From the NCBI RefSeq assembly GCF_000515395.1, contig NZ_KI911782.1, positions 4,928,070 through 4,992,069 of the forward strand: 64,000 nt of DNA, given 5' to 3'. Below, in pieces: positions 1-8,879 of this stretch; the stretch's first letter is position 1; every line of letters begins with the position of its first letter. The DNA is from Jiangella gansuensis DSM 44835. GTDB taxonomy: Bacteria > Actinomycetota > Actinomycetes > Jiangellales > Jiangellaceae. Made by a program: the position numbers and the translations under genes. A model generated the notes under the pieces. That model ran no database searches. It was given only the letters and a program-made list of their open reading frames with translations, and was not told the origin of the DNA.

Positions 1-139
1 CTGCGCGGGCCGCCCACATGGCTGCGGGACCTTCGTCACGATCGACTGGCGACCGTGAGACCGGCGGTCTTTGGCACGATGAATCATACGGGCCTGGCAC
101 GCGCGACGCCAAATCCGCCCCACTTCTGGAGAGGGGAGG

Positions 140-1864
140 TCAGCCCAGAGGGCCGGTGGCCTGGTCGGCTCGGAAGGAGTGGACCATGTTGCGCAATTCC
201 TCGGTCCGCTCATCCGGCCAGTTCTCCGGCGGCGCGACGGCCAGCCAGGCGTCGACGAGCTCGCCGCCGTAGTTGTGCCCGTGCCCGGCCGGCACCGTGG
301 CCGAAAGGGCCATGTCGGCGGTGATCTGCCAGAAGGTGACGAACGGATACCAGTCGAGGGTGGGCAGCACGTCCGGACCGTGCTCTTCGTCGATCCACTC
401 CGGCCGGCTGAACATCAGATCCCACGACCACAGCGTCACCGGGTCGGAGGCGTGCTGCAGGAACAGCACCGGCGGTGCATCGTCGTCGAAGTCCAGGTCC
501 AGCGGTTCCTGCCAGCCGCCCCAGAACTTCACCTCGCCGCCACCCTGGTACACCGGCAACCGGGACGGCGAGCCGGGTTCACGCTCGGCGGTGAACGTGG
601 TGCGCAGGTCGTGGTGGTCCGGCGATCCGACCCACAGCGCGCCGTCGACCTTGCTCTGCAGGTCCTCCAACGAGTCGAACGCCGCGCCGCTGCCCATGGC
701 GCCGAGGCTCTCGCCGTAGACGATGAGCTTCGGGCGGTCGTCCTCCGGTAGCTCCGCCCAGGCGGCGTGGACCGCGTCGAACAGTGCCGTGCCGGCGAGA
801 CGTACCTGCTCCTGGTCGGCGACGAACGAGATCCAGCTGGGCAGATACGAATACTGCACCGCGACGATCGCGGAGTCGCCGTTGTAGAGGTACTCCAGCG
901 CGTCGGCGGCTGCGCCGTCCACCCAGCCGGTGCCGGTGGTGGTGACGACGACGAGCACCTCGCGCTCGAAGCCGCCGGCCCGTTCCAGCTCACGCACCGC
1001 CAGCGACGCCAGGCCGGCCGGCGTCTCCGCGGAGTCCATACCGATGTAGGCCCGGACCGGGTTCATGGCCGGCCGGCCGTTGAACCGCGTCAGCTCACCG
1101 ACGGTCGGGCCGGACGACACGAACTCGCGTCCCTTGCGTCCCAGCGAGTCCCACGACACGAGCGACCCCGGACCGCCGGAATGGCTGGTGCTGGTGGGGG
1201 CATTGTTGCCGGCCTCGGTCTCCATGTTGACTGCGGCGAACGCGTCATTGGCGACGCCCAGCAACGACGGATAGAGCAGTCCGGTCCACGACCAGAACGC
1301 CAACCCCGTGACACACAGCACCGACGCGACCAGCGCCGCCAACGGCGGCACCCACCGGGCGAAGAACCGGCGCAGCCGGCGGGACGCACCACGGATCAGC
1401 CGGCCGGCTGCCAGGAAGACGATGAAGATGGCACCGGCCACCAGCAGGAGCAGCAGATAGTGGTTGGGCCCGGGGCTCGGCACGCCCATGAGCGTGCGCA
1501 GCTCGGTCTGCCACCCGGCCGTCGACGTCAGGTACCACGCCGCCGCGCCGGACGTCGTCACCCCCAACGACCACCACGCGATCAGCCGGACCCGTCGCGA
1601 CGGGGCGAGCAGCGCCGGGCGCACCCGGCGGAGCACCAGGCGAACGACCCATGCGATCAACACGCCCAGCGCGTAGCCGATGGTGGCGGTGAGACCGCTC
1701 ACCATGGCCTGGTAGATCCAGGTGCGTGGCAGCAGGGACGGCGTGAGCGACCAGCAGAAGAAGCAGGCGGCACCGATGATGCCGCCGAAGTCGGGTGTCA
1801 GCCAGTTCAGGAACCGGCCGAGTAGGGGGATGCGGCGCACGGACGGGAGCGTGCGGCCTCGCAT
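140..1864 (-). CDS. Membrane-anchored alpha/beta-hydrolase (Abhydrolase_9 type)
   Basis: Predicted integral membrane serine hydrolase of about 574 residues; substrate unknown. The N-terminal third has several hydrophobic segments beginning with a W-L-T-P-x-F-G-G-I-I-G stretch and an S-L-T-P-S-L-L-P-R motif, as in the actinobacterial family with an Abhydrolase_9_N membrane region followed by a catalytic domain. The catalytic half carries the nucleophile elbow G-E-S-L-G-A and a late A-G-H-G-H-N-Y segment that probably supplies the His. The ATG at 1864 is chosen because the protein then begins just before the basic stretch ahead of the first membrane segment; a TTG at 1918 and a GTG at 1897 are alternatives. 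Family recognition is good, biochemical role unknown. Confidence 0.8.
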   Translation of the reverse strand: MRGRTLPSVRRIPLLGRFLNWLTPDFGGIIGAACFFCWSLTPSLLPRTWIYQAMVSGLTATIGYALGVLIAWVVRLVLRRVRPALLAPSRRVRLIAWWSLGVTTSGAAAWYLTSTAGWQTELRTLMGVPSPGPNHYLLLLLVAGAIFIVFLAAGRLIRGASRRLRRFFARWVPPLAALVASVLCVTGLAFWSWTGLLYPSLLGVANDAFAAVNMETEAGNNAPTSTSHSGGPGSLVSWDSLGRKGREFVSSGPTVGELTRFNGRPAMNPVRAYIGMDSAETPAGLASLAVRELERAGGFEREVLVVVTTTGTGWVDGAAADALEYLYNGDSAIVAVQYSYLPSWISFVADQEQVRLAGTALFDAVHAAWAELPEDDRPKLIVYGESLGAMGSGAAFDSLEDLQSKVDGALWVGSPDHHDLRTTFTAEREPGSPSRLPVYQGGGEVKFWGGWQEPLDLDFDDDAPPVLFLQHASDPVTLWSWDLMFSRPEWIDEEHGPDVLPTLDWYPFVTFWQITADMALSATVPAGHGHNYGGELVDAWLAVAPPENWPDERTEELRNMVHSFRADQATGPLG

Positions 1865-1918
1865 CACTGCCCGGTCGAGCAGTTGCGTCACCGACACCAC
1901 GCCCTGGGCACATGACAA

Positions 1919-1989
1919 GGCGACCGCCGCGTGCAGCCAGGCTGTCTCGCGGCGGTCGCCAGTCGGTGAGCCGTCAGCAACGGCTCACC
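1919..1989 (-). terminator. Double terminator-like hairpins after rplA
   Basis: Two perfect stem-loops stand in tandem between rplA and the hydrolase gene. The one nearer rplA pairs 1965-1974 (GGTGAGCCGT) with 1980-1989 around a 5-nt loop. The second pairs 1919-1931 (GGCGACCGCCGCG) with 1948-1960. Neither has a clear T tract, which is common in high-GC actinobacteria. They probably end the secE-nusG-rplK-rplA transcription unit. Confidence 0.7.
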
Positions 1990-1999
1990 GGTGTGGTGC

Positions 2000-2710
2000 T
2001 CATGCGTCAGCGGACTCCGCCGCCCGGACCTTGGACGGGTCGAGCGGGATGCTCGGGCCCATGGTGGTGGTGAGGGCCGCCTTGCGGATGTACCGGCCCT
2101 TGGACGCGGACGGCTTGAGCCGGTGGACCTCGTCGAGGGCGGCAGCATAGTTCTCGGCCAGTGCCTGCTCGGAGAACGAGGCCTTGCCGATGATGAAGTG
2201 GAGGTTCGAGTGCCGGTCAACGCGGAACTCGATCTTGCCGCCCTTGATGTCGGACACGGCCTTCTCGACGTCCATGGTCACGGTGCCGGTCTTCGGGTTC
2301 GGCATCAGGCCTCGCGGGCCGAGCACGCGACCCAGCCGGCCGACCTTGCCCATCATGTCCGGGGTGGCCACGACGGCGTCGAAGTCCAGACGCCCGCCTT
2401 GGATCTCCTCGACCAGCTCGTCGCCGCCGACAATGTCGGCGCCGGCCGCCTTCGCCTCCTCAGCCTTGGGGCCGACGGCGAAGACCAGGACCCGAGCGGT
2501 CTTGCCGGTGCCGTGCGGGAGGTTGACGGTGCCGCGGACCATCTGGTCGGCCTTTCGCGGGTCGACACCGAGCCGGAGCGCCACCTCGACGGTGGAGTCG
2601 TACTTGGTGGTCGACGTCTCGCGGGCCAAACGGACGGCCTCGAGCGGGGTGTAGAGCCGGTCGCGGTCGATCTTCTCCGCCGCGGCGCGGTAGGACTTGC
2701 TGCGCTTCAT
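2000..2710 (-). CDS. rplA: 50S ribosomal protein L1
   Basis: Ribosomal protein L1 (236 aa, the normal length), which binds 23S rRNA at the L1 stalk and in many bacteria also represses its own operon. The start M-K-R-S-K-S-Y is preceded by AGGGAGAAC, a well-placed Shine-Dalgarno; upstream in-frame codons are not needed. Family hallmarks seen are [11 protein letters not shown] and [12 protein letters not shown]. It lies 81 nt downstream of rplK in the conserved secE-nusG-rplK-rplA order and is followed by two strong hairpins. The identification is essentially certain. Confidence 0.98.
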   Translation of the reverse strand: MKRSKSYRAAAEKIDRDRLYTPLEAVRLARETSTTKYDSTVEVALRLGVDPRKADQMVRGTVNLPHGTGKTARVLVFAVGPKAEEAKAAGADIVGGDELVEEIQGGRLDFDAVVATPDMMGKVGRLGRVLGPRGLMPNPKTGTVTMDVEKAVSDIKGGKIEFRVDRHSNLHFIIGKASFSEQALAENYAAALDEVHRLKPSASKGRYIRKAALTTTMGPSIPLDPSKVRAAESADA

Positions 2711-2791
2711 GTTCTCTCCCTGTGTTCCGGAGTCGTGGTGCGGACCAAGCGCTGGCCCTCCCACTGGTCACCGCGGGTGCGGCGACGCGGT

Positions 2792-3223
2792 TCAGTCGGC
2801 GACCGTGACACCCATCTGCCGGGCGGTGCCCGCGATGATCTTCTCGGCGGCGTCGAGGTCGTTGGCGTTCAGGTCGGGCATCTTCTGCTCGGCGATGGCC
2901 CGCAGCTGCTCGCGCGTGATGCTCGCGACCTTGGCGCGGTGCGGCTCGCCGGAGCCCTTGTCGATACCGGCGGCCTTCAGGATCAGCCGGGCCGCGGGCG
3001 GCGTCTTGGTGATGAAGGTGAAGGACCGGTCCTCGTAGACCGTGATCTCCACCGGCACCACGTTGCCGCGCTGCGACTCGGTAGCCGCGTTGTACGCCTT
3101 GCAGAACTCCATGATGTTCACGCCGTGCTGGCCCAGCGCGGGGCCCACGGGCGGCGCGGGGGTCGCCTGGCCGGCCTGGATCTGGAGCTTGATCAGGCCT
3201 GCGACCTTCTTCTTCGCTGGCAT
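2792..3223 (-). CDS. rplK: 50S ribosomal protein L11
   Basis: Ribosomal protein L11 (143 aa), part of the GTPase-associated centre of the large subunit. The start M-P-A-K-K-K-V-A-G is chosen because L11 proteins begin there; an in-frame extension of 78 codons to 3457 is Arg/Ser-rich and overlaps nusG antigenically unlike any L11. The N-terminal [16 protein letters not shown] motif and the C-terminal K[12 protein letters not shown] RNA-binding segment are intact. It is co-directional with nusG upstream and rplA downstream. Confidence 0.98.
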   Translation of the reverse strand: MPAKKKVAGLIKLQIQAGQATPAPPVGPALGQHGVNIMEFCKAYNAATESQRGNVVPVEITVYEDRSFTFITKTPPAARLILKAAGIDKGSGEPHRAKVASITREQLRAIAEQKMPDLNANDLDAAEKIIAGTARQMGVTVAD

Positions 3224-3302
3224 TCCTCGGGTCCTTCGTCGTGATTGGGTCGTTGATCTACCCGTTGTCCCGGCATGCTCCGGACGGAGCGCGCGGGGTA
3301 CG

Positions 3303-4088
3303 TCAGAGCTTCTGGATCTGGTTGAACGAGAGCTCGACGGGGGTCTCGCGGCCGAATATCTCCACCAGACCCTTGATCTTCTGCGAGTCGGCGTTGATCT
3401 CGTTGATGGTGGCGTGCAAGGTGGCGAACGGTCCGTCGACGACCATGACGGAGTCACCGACCTCGAAGTCGACCACCTCGACCTGCTTCTTCTCCTCGGC
3501 AGGCTTGGCCTGCTCGGCCACCTGCGGCGCCAGCCAGCGCTCGACCTCGTCCAGGCCGAGCGGGATGGGCTGGTGCGCGTGGCCGACGAAGCCGGTGACG
3601 GCGGGGGTGTTGCGCACCGCCGACCAGGACTCGTCGGTCATGTCCATCCGGACCAGCACATACCCCGGGAAGCGGTTGCGCTTCACCATGCGGCGCTGAC
3701 CGTTCTTGATCTCGGCGACCTCTTCGGTGGGCACCTCGATCTCGAAGATGTAGTCCTCCATGTTGAGGCTGCCGATCCGGTTCTCCAGATTGGCCCGGAC
3801 GCGGTTCTCCATGCCCGAATAGGTCTGCACCACGAACCAGTCGCCCGGCTTCGACCGCAGTACCCGGCGGAACTCCGCCAGCGGGTCGCTGTCCTCGGCC
3901 TCGACGGCCTCATCCTCGCCAGCCTCAGCGCCCTCGGCCTCGACAGCGTCGGCGTCCTCGGACTCGGCCGTGCCGGCGCCCTCGGCCGCGACGGCCTCGT
4001 CCTCGGCGGCAGCGTCAGCCGGACCGGTGTCGCCCGTGGGCTCCTGACCGGTCTCGATGTCCTCGATGGTCGACTCGTGCTCGGACAC
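3303..4088 (-). CDS. nusG: Transcription antitermination/termination factor NusG
   Basis: NusG (261 aa), the RNA-polymerase-bound elongation factor that can couple transcription to ribosomes or to Rho. The first ~85 residues are a Glu/Asp/Ala-rich acidic extension typical of actinobacteria. They are followed by the NGN domain ([14 protein letters not shown], then [11 protein letters not shown]) and a C-terminal KOW domain ([11 protein letters not shown]). The start is GTG at 4088, with an AGGAGG 14 nt upstream. The gene lies between secE and rplK, the canonical position. Confidence 0.97.
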   Translation of the reverse strand: MSEHESTIEDIETGQEPTGDTGPADAAAEDEAVAAEGAGTAESEDADAVEAEGAEAGEDEAVEAEDSDPLAEFRRVLRSKPGDWFVVQTYSGMENRVRANLENRIGSLNMEDYIFEIEVPTEEVAEIKNGQRRMVKRNRFPGYVLVRMDMTDESWSAVRNTPAVTGFVGHAHQPIPLGLDEVERWLAPQVAEQAKPAEEKKQVEVVDFEVGDSVMVVDGPFATLHATINEINADSQKIKGLVEIFGRETPVELSFNQIQKL

Positions 4089-4133
4089 GATGTGCGCTTC
4101 TTCCTCCTGGATTGGGCTGACCGCGCCAGCGGC

Positions 4134-4382
4134 TCAGCCGAAGACCTCGAACATCGCCCAGCCCAGACCGAGGTCCAGCAGGGAGATGATCGTGATCATG
4201 ATCGCGACGAAGACGAGGACGACAGCGGTGTACGTGAGCAGCTGCTTGCGGGTCGGGTAGACGACCTTGCGCAGTTCCGCCACGACCTGGCGGACCCACA
4301 GCGACAGCCGAGCGAACGGCCCACGCCGCCGTGGCGGCCGGGGACGCTCGGGTGTAGCGGTCTTGCCGCTGGTCTCCGTCAC
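4134..4382 (-). CDS. secE: Preprotein translocase subunit SecE
   Basis: Small SecE (82 aa, GTG start) of the SecYEG channel. A basic, proline-rich N-terminus is followed by an amphipathic helix (W-V-R-Q-V-V-A-E-L-R-K-V-V-Y-P-T) and one transmembrane helix near residues 50-75. The V-x-Y-P-T-R motif ahead of the membrane span is the SecE signature. It lies 45 nt upstream of nusG and immediately downstream of tRNA-Trp, a common actinobacterial arrangement. Confidence 0.96.
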   Translation of the reverse strand: MTETSGKTATPERPRPPRRRGPFARLSLWVRQVVAELRKVVYPTRKQLLTYTAVVLVFVAIMITIISLLDLGLGWAMFEVFG

Positions 4383-4459
4383 GTGCCTACCTCGCTCGTG
4401 TTCTCGTACGCCGCCTGGTCCGGGCGTCGTCGTCGATCAGGCCGCAGGCTGCGGCCGCG

Positions 4460-4532
4460 CAGGGCAGGAGGGACTTGAACCCCCAACCGCCGGTTTTGGA
4501 GACCGGTGCTCTACCAATTGAGCTACTGCCCT
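4460..4532 (-). tRNA. tRNA-Trp (CCA anticodon)
   Basis: A complete cloverleaf of 73 nt on the minus strand. The acceptor arms are AGGGCAG and CTGCCCT, the anticodon loop reads CTCCAAA with anticodon CCA, and the T arm contains GGTTCAAGTC. The 3' CCA is not encoded. It precedes secE. Confidence 0.97.
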
Positions 4533-4701
4533 TCGGGAGGACGTTGCGATCTCCGGCCGGAGACGTGCCTGGGCACACTTCGGCCGGGGGTCGGACGACC
4601 ACCCAAGGAAGAGAGTGTACGGGGTCCTGCCCGTCCGGGTCGAACTCGCTGCCGAGACGGCCGGAAAGCCGTACGCATCGAGTTTACATCGCGATCATCG
4701 C

Positions 4702-5070
4702 ATGCTCGATGACGGACGGTTCCTCGGCGTGCCCATCGCCTCCCCCGACGGAGCTCCGTACTGGCCTGCCCACAACCGGCTCTGGGAGCGGGTCCTCACG
4801 TTCTCGCTGCGCGCCGGGCACGACGCCGTCTTCTGCTGTCCGCTGCAGCCCGCCGAGCTGCGGCTTCCGGCACCCTGGGCCATGCTCGACTGCTCCGACG
4901 CCGAACTACGCCGCCGCCTTCGGGCGCGTGGCTGGACGGCGGAGGCCCGCATCGAGGAAGCGGTCGCCGATGCCGTCGACTGCCGCGCCGCGATCACCAC
5001 CCGGTTCGACACCGAGAGCTCGAGCCCGGACGCCGTGGCCGCCGCCATCGCGGCCTGGGCCCGGCCCTGA
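4702..5070 (+). pseudogene. N-terminally truncated ATP-binding kinase-like remnant
   Basis: An open frame of about 122 codons from an ATG at 4702. The protein looks like the C-terminal two thirds of a small P-loop ATP-binding (nucleoside/nucleotide-kinase-like) protein. It has D-D-G-R-F-x-G-x-P, N-R-L-W-E-R-V, F-C-C-P-L, A-M-L-D-C-S-D-A-E-L-R-R-R-L-x-A-R-G-W and a terminal D-A-V-A-A-A-I-A-A-W. No Walker A (GxxxxGKS/T) exists upstream in this or another frame, and no good ribosome site precedes the ATG. I infer loss of the 5' part next to the tRNA-Trp gene. It could instead be a short functional protein of unknown role. Confidence 0.4.
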
Positions 5071-5140
5071 TCGCTGGCGCTCACCGGCGCGACTGCCTAG
5101 GGTCGTCGTAGATCAGGGCGGGCGGAGACGGAGACCGGTC

Positions 5141-5632
5141 ATGAGCGCGACGGCGGACGGCGCGGCATCGGGCGACGACGACGGCTCGCCGGGCGCCGCG
5201 GAGTCGCCGCCGGACGACATCGTGATCGCGACCCGGCTCATGTACGTCGGCGCGACCCTGTCCGCGCTGCTGGGGCTGATGCGCGCCGTCGACCCCGACA
5301 CGTTCCGCGACACCGTCGCCGCGCCAGGGAGCATGTCCGGTGACAGTCAGCTGGCCGGCTACGTGGTGTTCGCCTTCGTCACGGCCGGGATGTGGCTGCT
5401 GGTGGCGTGGGGATGCCGGCGCGGCCGCCGTTGGTTCCGCGTCGCCGGGACGTTGTTCGGCGCGTTCTACGTGGTCACGACGGTCGTGGCACTGTTCCAG
5501 GTGCCGCTGAACCTCGCCACCGTCGTCAGCGTCCTGATGGCCGCAGTCGCCGCCGTCGTGCTCTGGCTGCTGTGGCGGCCCGACTCCAGCCGCTGGTTCG
5601 CCGGCGGCGTGTCCGGGGCGAACTTGCGATAA
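5141..5632 (+). CDS. Small four-helix membrane protein (paralogue A)
   Basis: Predicted membrane protein of 163 residues, function unknown. A hydrophilic Asp/Gly/Ser-rich N-terminus of ~30 residues is followed by about four transmembrane helices. The motifs T-R-L-M-Y-V-G-A-T-L-S-A-L-L near the first helix and W-R-P-D-S-S-R-W-F at the C-terminus recur in the next gene (K-L-M-Y-V-G-A-A-L-S-A-L-L and Y-R-P-E-S-S-Q-Y-Y), so the two are tandem paralogues. The ATG at 5141 follows GGCGGAGACGGAGA, a plausible ribosome site. No partner or enzymatic motif is visible. Confidence 0.75.
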   Translation: MSATADGAASGDDDGSPGAAESPPDDIVIATRLMYVGATLSALLGLMRAVDPDTFRDTVAAPGSMSGDSQLAGYVVFAFVTAGMWLLVAWGCRRGRRWFRVAGTLFGAFYVVTTVVALFQVPLNLATVVSVLMAAVAAVVLWLLWRPDSSRWFAGGVSGANLR

Positions 5633-5732
5633 CAACGCGCCAACATCCTGGCGCAACCATCGTCGCAGGTACGCACCCCCGGATAGGGTGCTGAGCCAGG
5701 AAAGCACCTGTCGACACAATGGAGACTCGACT

Positions 5733-6365
5733 ATGAGCGGCACCACGCCTCCCCCGGGGTCCGACCCGGGCGAGGAGAAGAATCCGTACGCCCAGCCGGG
5801 CGACCAGGGTCCGTCGCAGACGCCGCCCTGGGCTCCGGCCGGCCAGCCGCCGAGCCAGCCTCCCGCCTGGAGCGGCCCCGCAGCCGGCGGCTGGGGCGAC
5901 CCGACCGCGGGTGTCCGCCCTGAGCCGCCGCAGCCCATCCTCACCGCGGCCAAGCTCATGTACGTCGGCGCGGCGCTGTCGGCTCTGTTGCTTCTGTTCA
6001 CGTTCCTCAGCCGCGGTGCCATCCGTGACGCGGTGGAGGACAGCGACACCGGCCTCTCCGCGGACGAGGTCGACGCCGCGGTCAACCTCACCATCGGCAT
6101 CGGTGTGGTCGTCGGGCTGATCGGTATCGGTCTGTGGCTGTGGATGGCGGCGGCGAACAAGGCCGGCAAGTCCTGGGCCCGAGTCGTCGCGACCATCCTC
6201 GGTGGCCTGAACATCCTGTTCACGCTGTTCTCGCTGAGCGGTGGCGGCGGCCTCAACCTGATCGTCAACGTGCTGCAGATCGCGCTGGCGGCGTACATCC
6301 TCTATCTGCTGTACCGGCCGGAATCCAGCCAGTACTACGCGGCGGTCAGCGGCTCACGTCGCTGA
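5733..6365 (+). CDS. Small four-helix membrane protein with Pro-rich N-terminus (paralogue B)
   Basis: Predicted membrane protein of 210 residues. The first ~75 residues are Pro/Gly/Gln-rich and disordered-looking, and the rest holds about four transmembrane helices. It shares L-M-Y-V-G-A-x-L-S-A-L-L and the R-P-(E/D)-S-S C-terminal motif with the preceding gene, so it is a tandem duplicate that gained a low-complexity tail. The ATG at 5733 has GGAG 8 nt upstream. A strong hairpin follows the stop codon. Function unknown. Confidence 0.8.
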   Translation: MSGTTPPPGSDPGEEKNPYAQPGDQGPSQTPPWAPAGQPPSQPPAWSGPAAGGWGDPTAGVRPEPPQPILTAAKLMYVGAALSALLLLFTFLSRGAIRDAVEDSDTGLSADEVDAAVNLTIGIGVVVGLIGIGLWLWMAAANKAGKSWARVVATILGGLNILFTLFSLSGGGGLNLIVNVLQIALAAYILYLLYRPESSQYYAAVSGSRR

Positions 6366-6384
6366 CCCCGTCCGGCCGCAGCCT

Positions 6385-6425
6385 CGGCCACGACCTCGGC
6401 GCAGTTCCGGCCGAGGTCGTGGCCG
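6385..6425 (+). terminator. Terminator-like hairpin
   Basis: A perfect 16-bp stem (6385-6400 CGGCCACGACCTCGGC with 6410-6425) and a 9-nt loop lie 19 nt after the membrane-protein stop codon. There is no T tract. It probably ends transcription of the paralogue pair before the aminotransferase gene. Confidence 0.7.
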
Positions 6426-6485
6426 TCGTCATCTACGGTCCGGATTGAGGAACCCCTTGGCGCGGGGCGGGACGGTGATGCCAGG

Positions 6486-7715
6486 ATGGACGGCATGATC
6501 TCGCCCGCGCCCGCCGGCGCCGCCAGCCGTCGTGTCTCCACCCGCATCGGCTCCATCACGGAGTCCGCAACGCTCGCGGTGGACGCCAAGGCGAAGGCGC
6601 TGAAGGCGGCCGGCCGCCCGGTCATCGGCTTCGGCGCCGGTGAGCCGGACTTCCCGACGCCCGACTACATCGTCGAGGCGGCGGTCGCGGCCTGCCGCGA
6701 CCCGAAGAACCACCGCTACACCCCGGCCGGCGGCCTGCCCGAGCTGCGGGAGGCCATCGCCGTCAAGACCGCGCGCGACTCCGGCTACCAGGTCGAGCCC
6801 GCCCAGGTCCTCGTCACCAACGGCGGCAAGCAGGCCGTCTACCAGGCGTTCGCCACCATGCTCGACCCCGGCGACGAGGTTCTGCTGCCCGCGCCGTACT
6901 GGACCACCTATCCGGAGTCCATCTCCCTGGCCGGTGGGGTCCCGGTCGAGGTGCTCGCCGACGAGACCACCGGCTACCGCGTCACGGTCGAGCAGTTGGA
7001 GGCCGCCCGCACGGAGCGCACCAAGGTGCTGCTGTTCGTGTCGCCCTCCAACCCGACCGGTGCGGTGTACTCGCCCGAAGCCGTCCGCGAGATCGGCCGG
7101 TGGGCCTACGAGCACGGCATCTGGGTCCTCACGGACGAGATCTACGAGCACCTCGTCTACGGCGACGCGACGTTCTCGTCCATCGTCACAGCCGTCCCGG
7201 AGCTGGCCGACACCTGCGTCGTCGTCAACGGCGTGGCCAAGACCTACGCCATGACCGGCTGGCGCGTCGGCTGGATGATCGGCCCCAAGGACGTCGTCAA
7301 GGCCGCGGCGAACCTGCAGTCGCACGCGACGTCCAACGTCGCCAACGTGTCGCAGCGGGCCGCTCTGGCCGCCGTCTCCGGCGACCTCGCCGCGGTCGCG
7401 ACGATGCGCGATGCATTCGACCGCCGCCGGCGCACCATCGTCTCGATGCTGAACGAGATCGACGGCGTCTACTGCCCGGAGCCGGAAGGCGCCTTCTACG
7501 CCTACCCGTCGGTGAAGGGAGTGCTCGGCCGCACCATCGCCGGGCGCACGCCCACCACCAGTGCCGAGCTCGCCGAGATCATCCTCGACGAAGCCGAGGT
7601 CGCGGTGGTGCCGGGCGAGGCGTTCGGGCCGAGCGGGTACCTGCGCCTGTCCTACGCACTCGGGGACGACGACCTCGCCGAGGGCGTCGGGCGCATCCAG
7701 CGGCTGCTCGGCTGA
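6486..7715 (+). CDS. aspC: Class I/II pyridoxal-phosphate aminotransferase (aspartate aminotransferase type)
   Basis: Fold-type I PLP aminotransferase of about 409 residues, expected to interconvert aspartate and oxaloacetate with 2-oxoglutarate. Seen in the sequence are [39 protein letters not shown] and the Schiff-base lysine in [13 protein letters not shown] (about residue 252). The C-terminal R-L-S-Y-A is the substrate carboxylate Arg region. The start may be ATG 6486 or ATG 6495. Adenosine deaminase begins 10 nt after the stop, so the two are probably cotranscribed. Substrate specificity within aminotransferase subgroup I is inferred. Confidence 0.9.
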   Translation: MDGMISPAPAGAASRRVSTRIGSITESATLAVDAKAKALKAAGRPVIGFGAGEPDFPTPDYIVEAAVAACRDPKNHRYTPAGGLPELREAIAVKTARDSGYQVEPAQVLVTNGGKQAVYQAFATMLDPGDEVLLPAPYWTTYPESISLAGGVPVEVLADETTGYRVTVEQLEAARTERTKVLLFVSPSNPTGAVYSPEAVREIGRWAYEHGIWVLTDEIYEHLVYGDATFSSIVTAVPELADTCVVVNGVAKTYAMTGWRVGWMIGPKDVVKAAANLQSHATSNVANVSQRAALAAVSGDLAAVATMRDAFDRRRRTIVSMLNEIDGVYCPEPEGAFYAYPSVKGVLGRTIAGRTPTTSAELAEIILDEAEVAVVPGEAFGPSGYLRLSYALGDDDLAEGVGRIQRLLG

Positions 7716-7725
7716 GCCCACCGCG

Positions 7726-8805
7726 GTGACGCTGTCCGAGACCGCACCCCAGGCCCGCCAGCGGGCCGGCCGCGACCTGCGCGCGCTGCCGAAGGCGCAC
7801 CTGCACCTGCACTTCACCGGGTCGATGCGCCACTCGACGCTGCTCGACCTCGCGGACGAGCACGGGGTGCGGTTGCCGGACGCGTTGCGTGAGGACTGGC
7901 CGCCGGTGCTGTCCGCGGCCGACGAGAAGGGCTGGTTCCGCTTTCAGCGGCTCTACGACCTCGCCCGCTCGGTGCTGCAGACGGAGGCCGACGTGCGCCG
8001 GCTGCTGCTGGAAGCCGCACAGGATGAGGCCGCCGAGGGTTCCGGCTGGCTGGAGATCCAGGTCGACCCGTCCGGCTACGGCAGCAGGTTCGGCGGCATC
8101 ACCGCGTTCACCGACCTGGTCCTCGACGCCGCCCGGCAGGCGTCCACGTCGACGGGCGTCGGGATGGCGATCGTCATCGCGGCCAACCGCACCCGGCATC
8201 CGCTCGATGCCCGCACCCTCGCCCGCCTGGCCGCTCAGTACGCCGGCCGGGGCGTCGTCGGGTTCGGGCTCTCCAACGACGAGCGCCGCGGCGTGATCGC
8301 CGAGTTCGCGCCGGCGTTCGCGATCGCCAACCGGGCCGATCTGCTGTCCGTGCCGCACGGCGGGGAGCTACGCGGCCCCGACAGCGCCCGGGCCTGCCTG
8401 GACGACCTCGGCGCGAATCGGCTCGGGCACGGCATCCGGTCGGCGGAGGACCCAGCGCTGCTGGAGCGCGTCGCCGCGGCCGGTGTCACGCTGGAGGTCT
8501 GCCCGGCCTCGAACGTCAGCCTCGGCGTCTATCCCACCGCCGCGGACGTCCCACTACGGACGATCCGCGCCGCCGGTGCTCGGGTCGCCCTGGGCGCCGA
8601 CGACCCCCTGCTGTTCGGCTCGCGACTGCTCGAGCAATACGAGACCGCCCGGCACGTCCACGGTTTCGACGACACCGAGCTGGCCGGGCTGGCGCGCGGC
8701 TCGATCGAGGGCTCAGCCGCCCCGTCGGACGTTCGCCGGCGCCTCCTCGACGCCGTCGACGCCTGGCTTGCCTCCGATCCGGTCCCGCCCGCGCACCCGA
8801 AATGA
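7726..8805 (+). CDS. add: Adenosine deaminase
   Basis: Zinc-dependent adenosine deaminase family protein (359 aa) of purine salvage. The metal-binding L-H-L-H-F-T-G-S-M-R lies near the N-terminus, H-G-G-E carries the catalytic Glu, N-R-L-G-H-G and V-C-P-A-S-N-V follow, and L-G-A-D-D-P-L-L-F supplies the metal/acid Asp pair. The GTG at 7726 is chosen because it is the first start after the aminotransferase stop and fits the family N-terminus. The stop codon TGA is part of dispersed repeat copy A (AAATGATCACG), so the repeat begins within the gene's last codons. A related deaminase specificity cannot be excluded, but the classical men genes argue against a futalosine-pathway role. Confidence 0.9.
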   Translation: MTLSETAPQARQRAGRDLRALPKAHLHLHFTGSMRHSTLLDLADEHGVRLPDALREDWPPVLSAADEKGWFRFQRLYDLARSVLQTEADVRRLLLEAAQDEAAEGSGWLEIQVDPSGYGSRFGGITAFTDLVLDAARQASTSTGVGMAIVIAANRTRHPLDARTLARLAAQYAGRGVVGFGLSNDERRGVIAEFAPAFAIANRADLLSVPHGGELRGPDSARACLDDLGANRLGHGIRSAEDPALLERVAAAGVTLEVCPASNVSLGVYPTAADVPLRTIRAAGARVALGADDPLLFGSRLLEQYETARHVHGFDDTELAGLARGSIEGSAAPSDVRRRLLDAVDAWLASDPVPPAHPK

Positions 8806-8870
8806 TCACGTTGCCCATGGGTGTTCCCGCTTCACCAGGAATGCTTGCCTCGTGAAGCGCGAAGAGTCCT
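8799..8870 (+). repeat. Dispersed 3'-end repeat, copy A
   Basis: One of five related ~72-bp elements in the window, oriented as GAAATGATCACGTT-N-CATGGG then a hairpin. Here the stem pairs 8828-8835 (CGCTTCAC) with 8852-8859 (GTGAAGCG) around the conserved loop CAGGAATGCTTGCC. It overlaps the add stop codon and fills the gap between convergent add and the PIG-L gene. Confidence 0.8.
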
Positions 8871-8879
8871 CCGGGCGGA

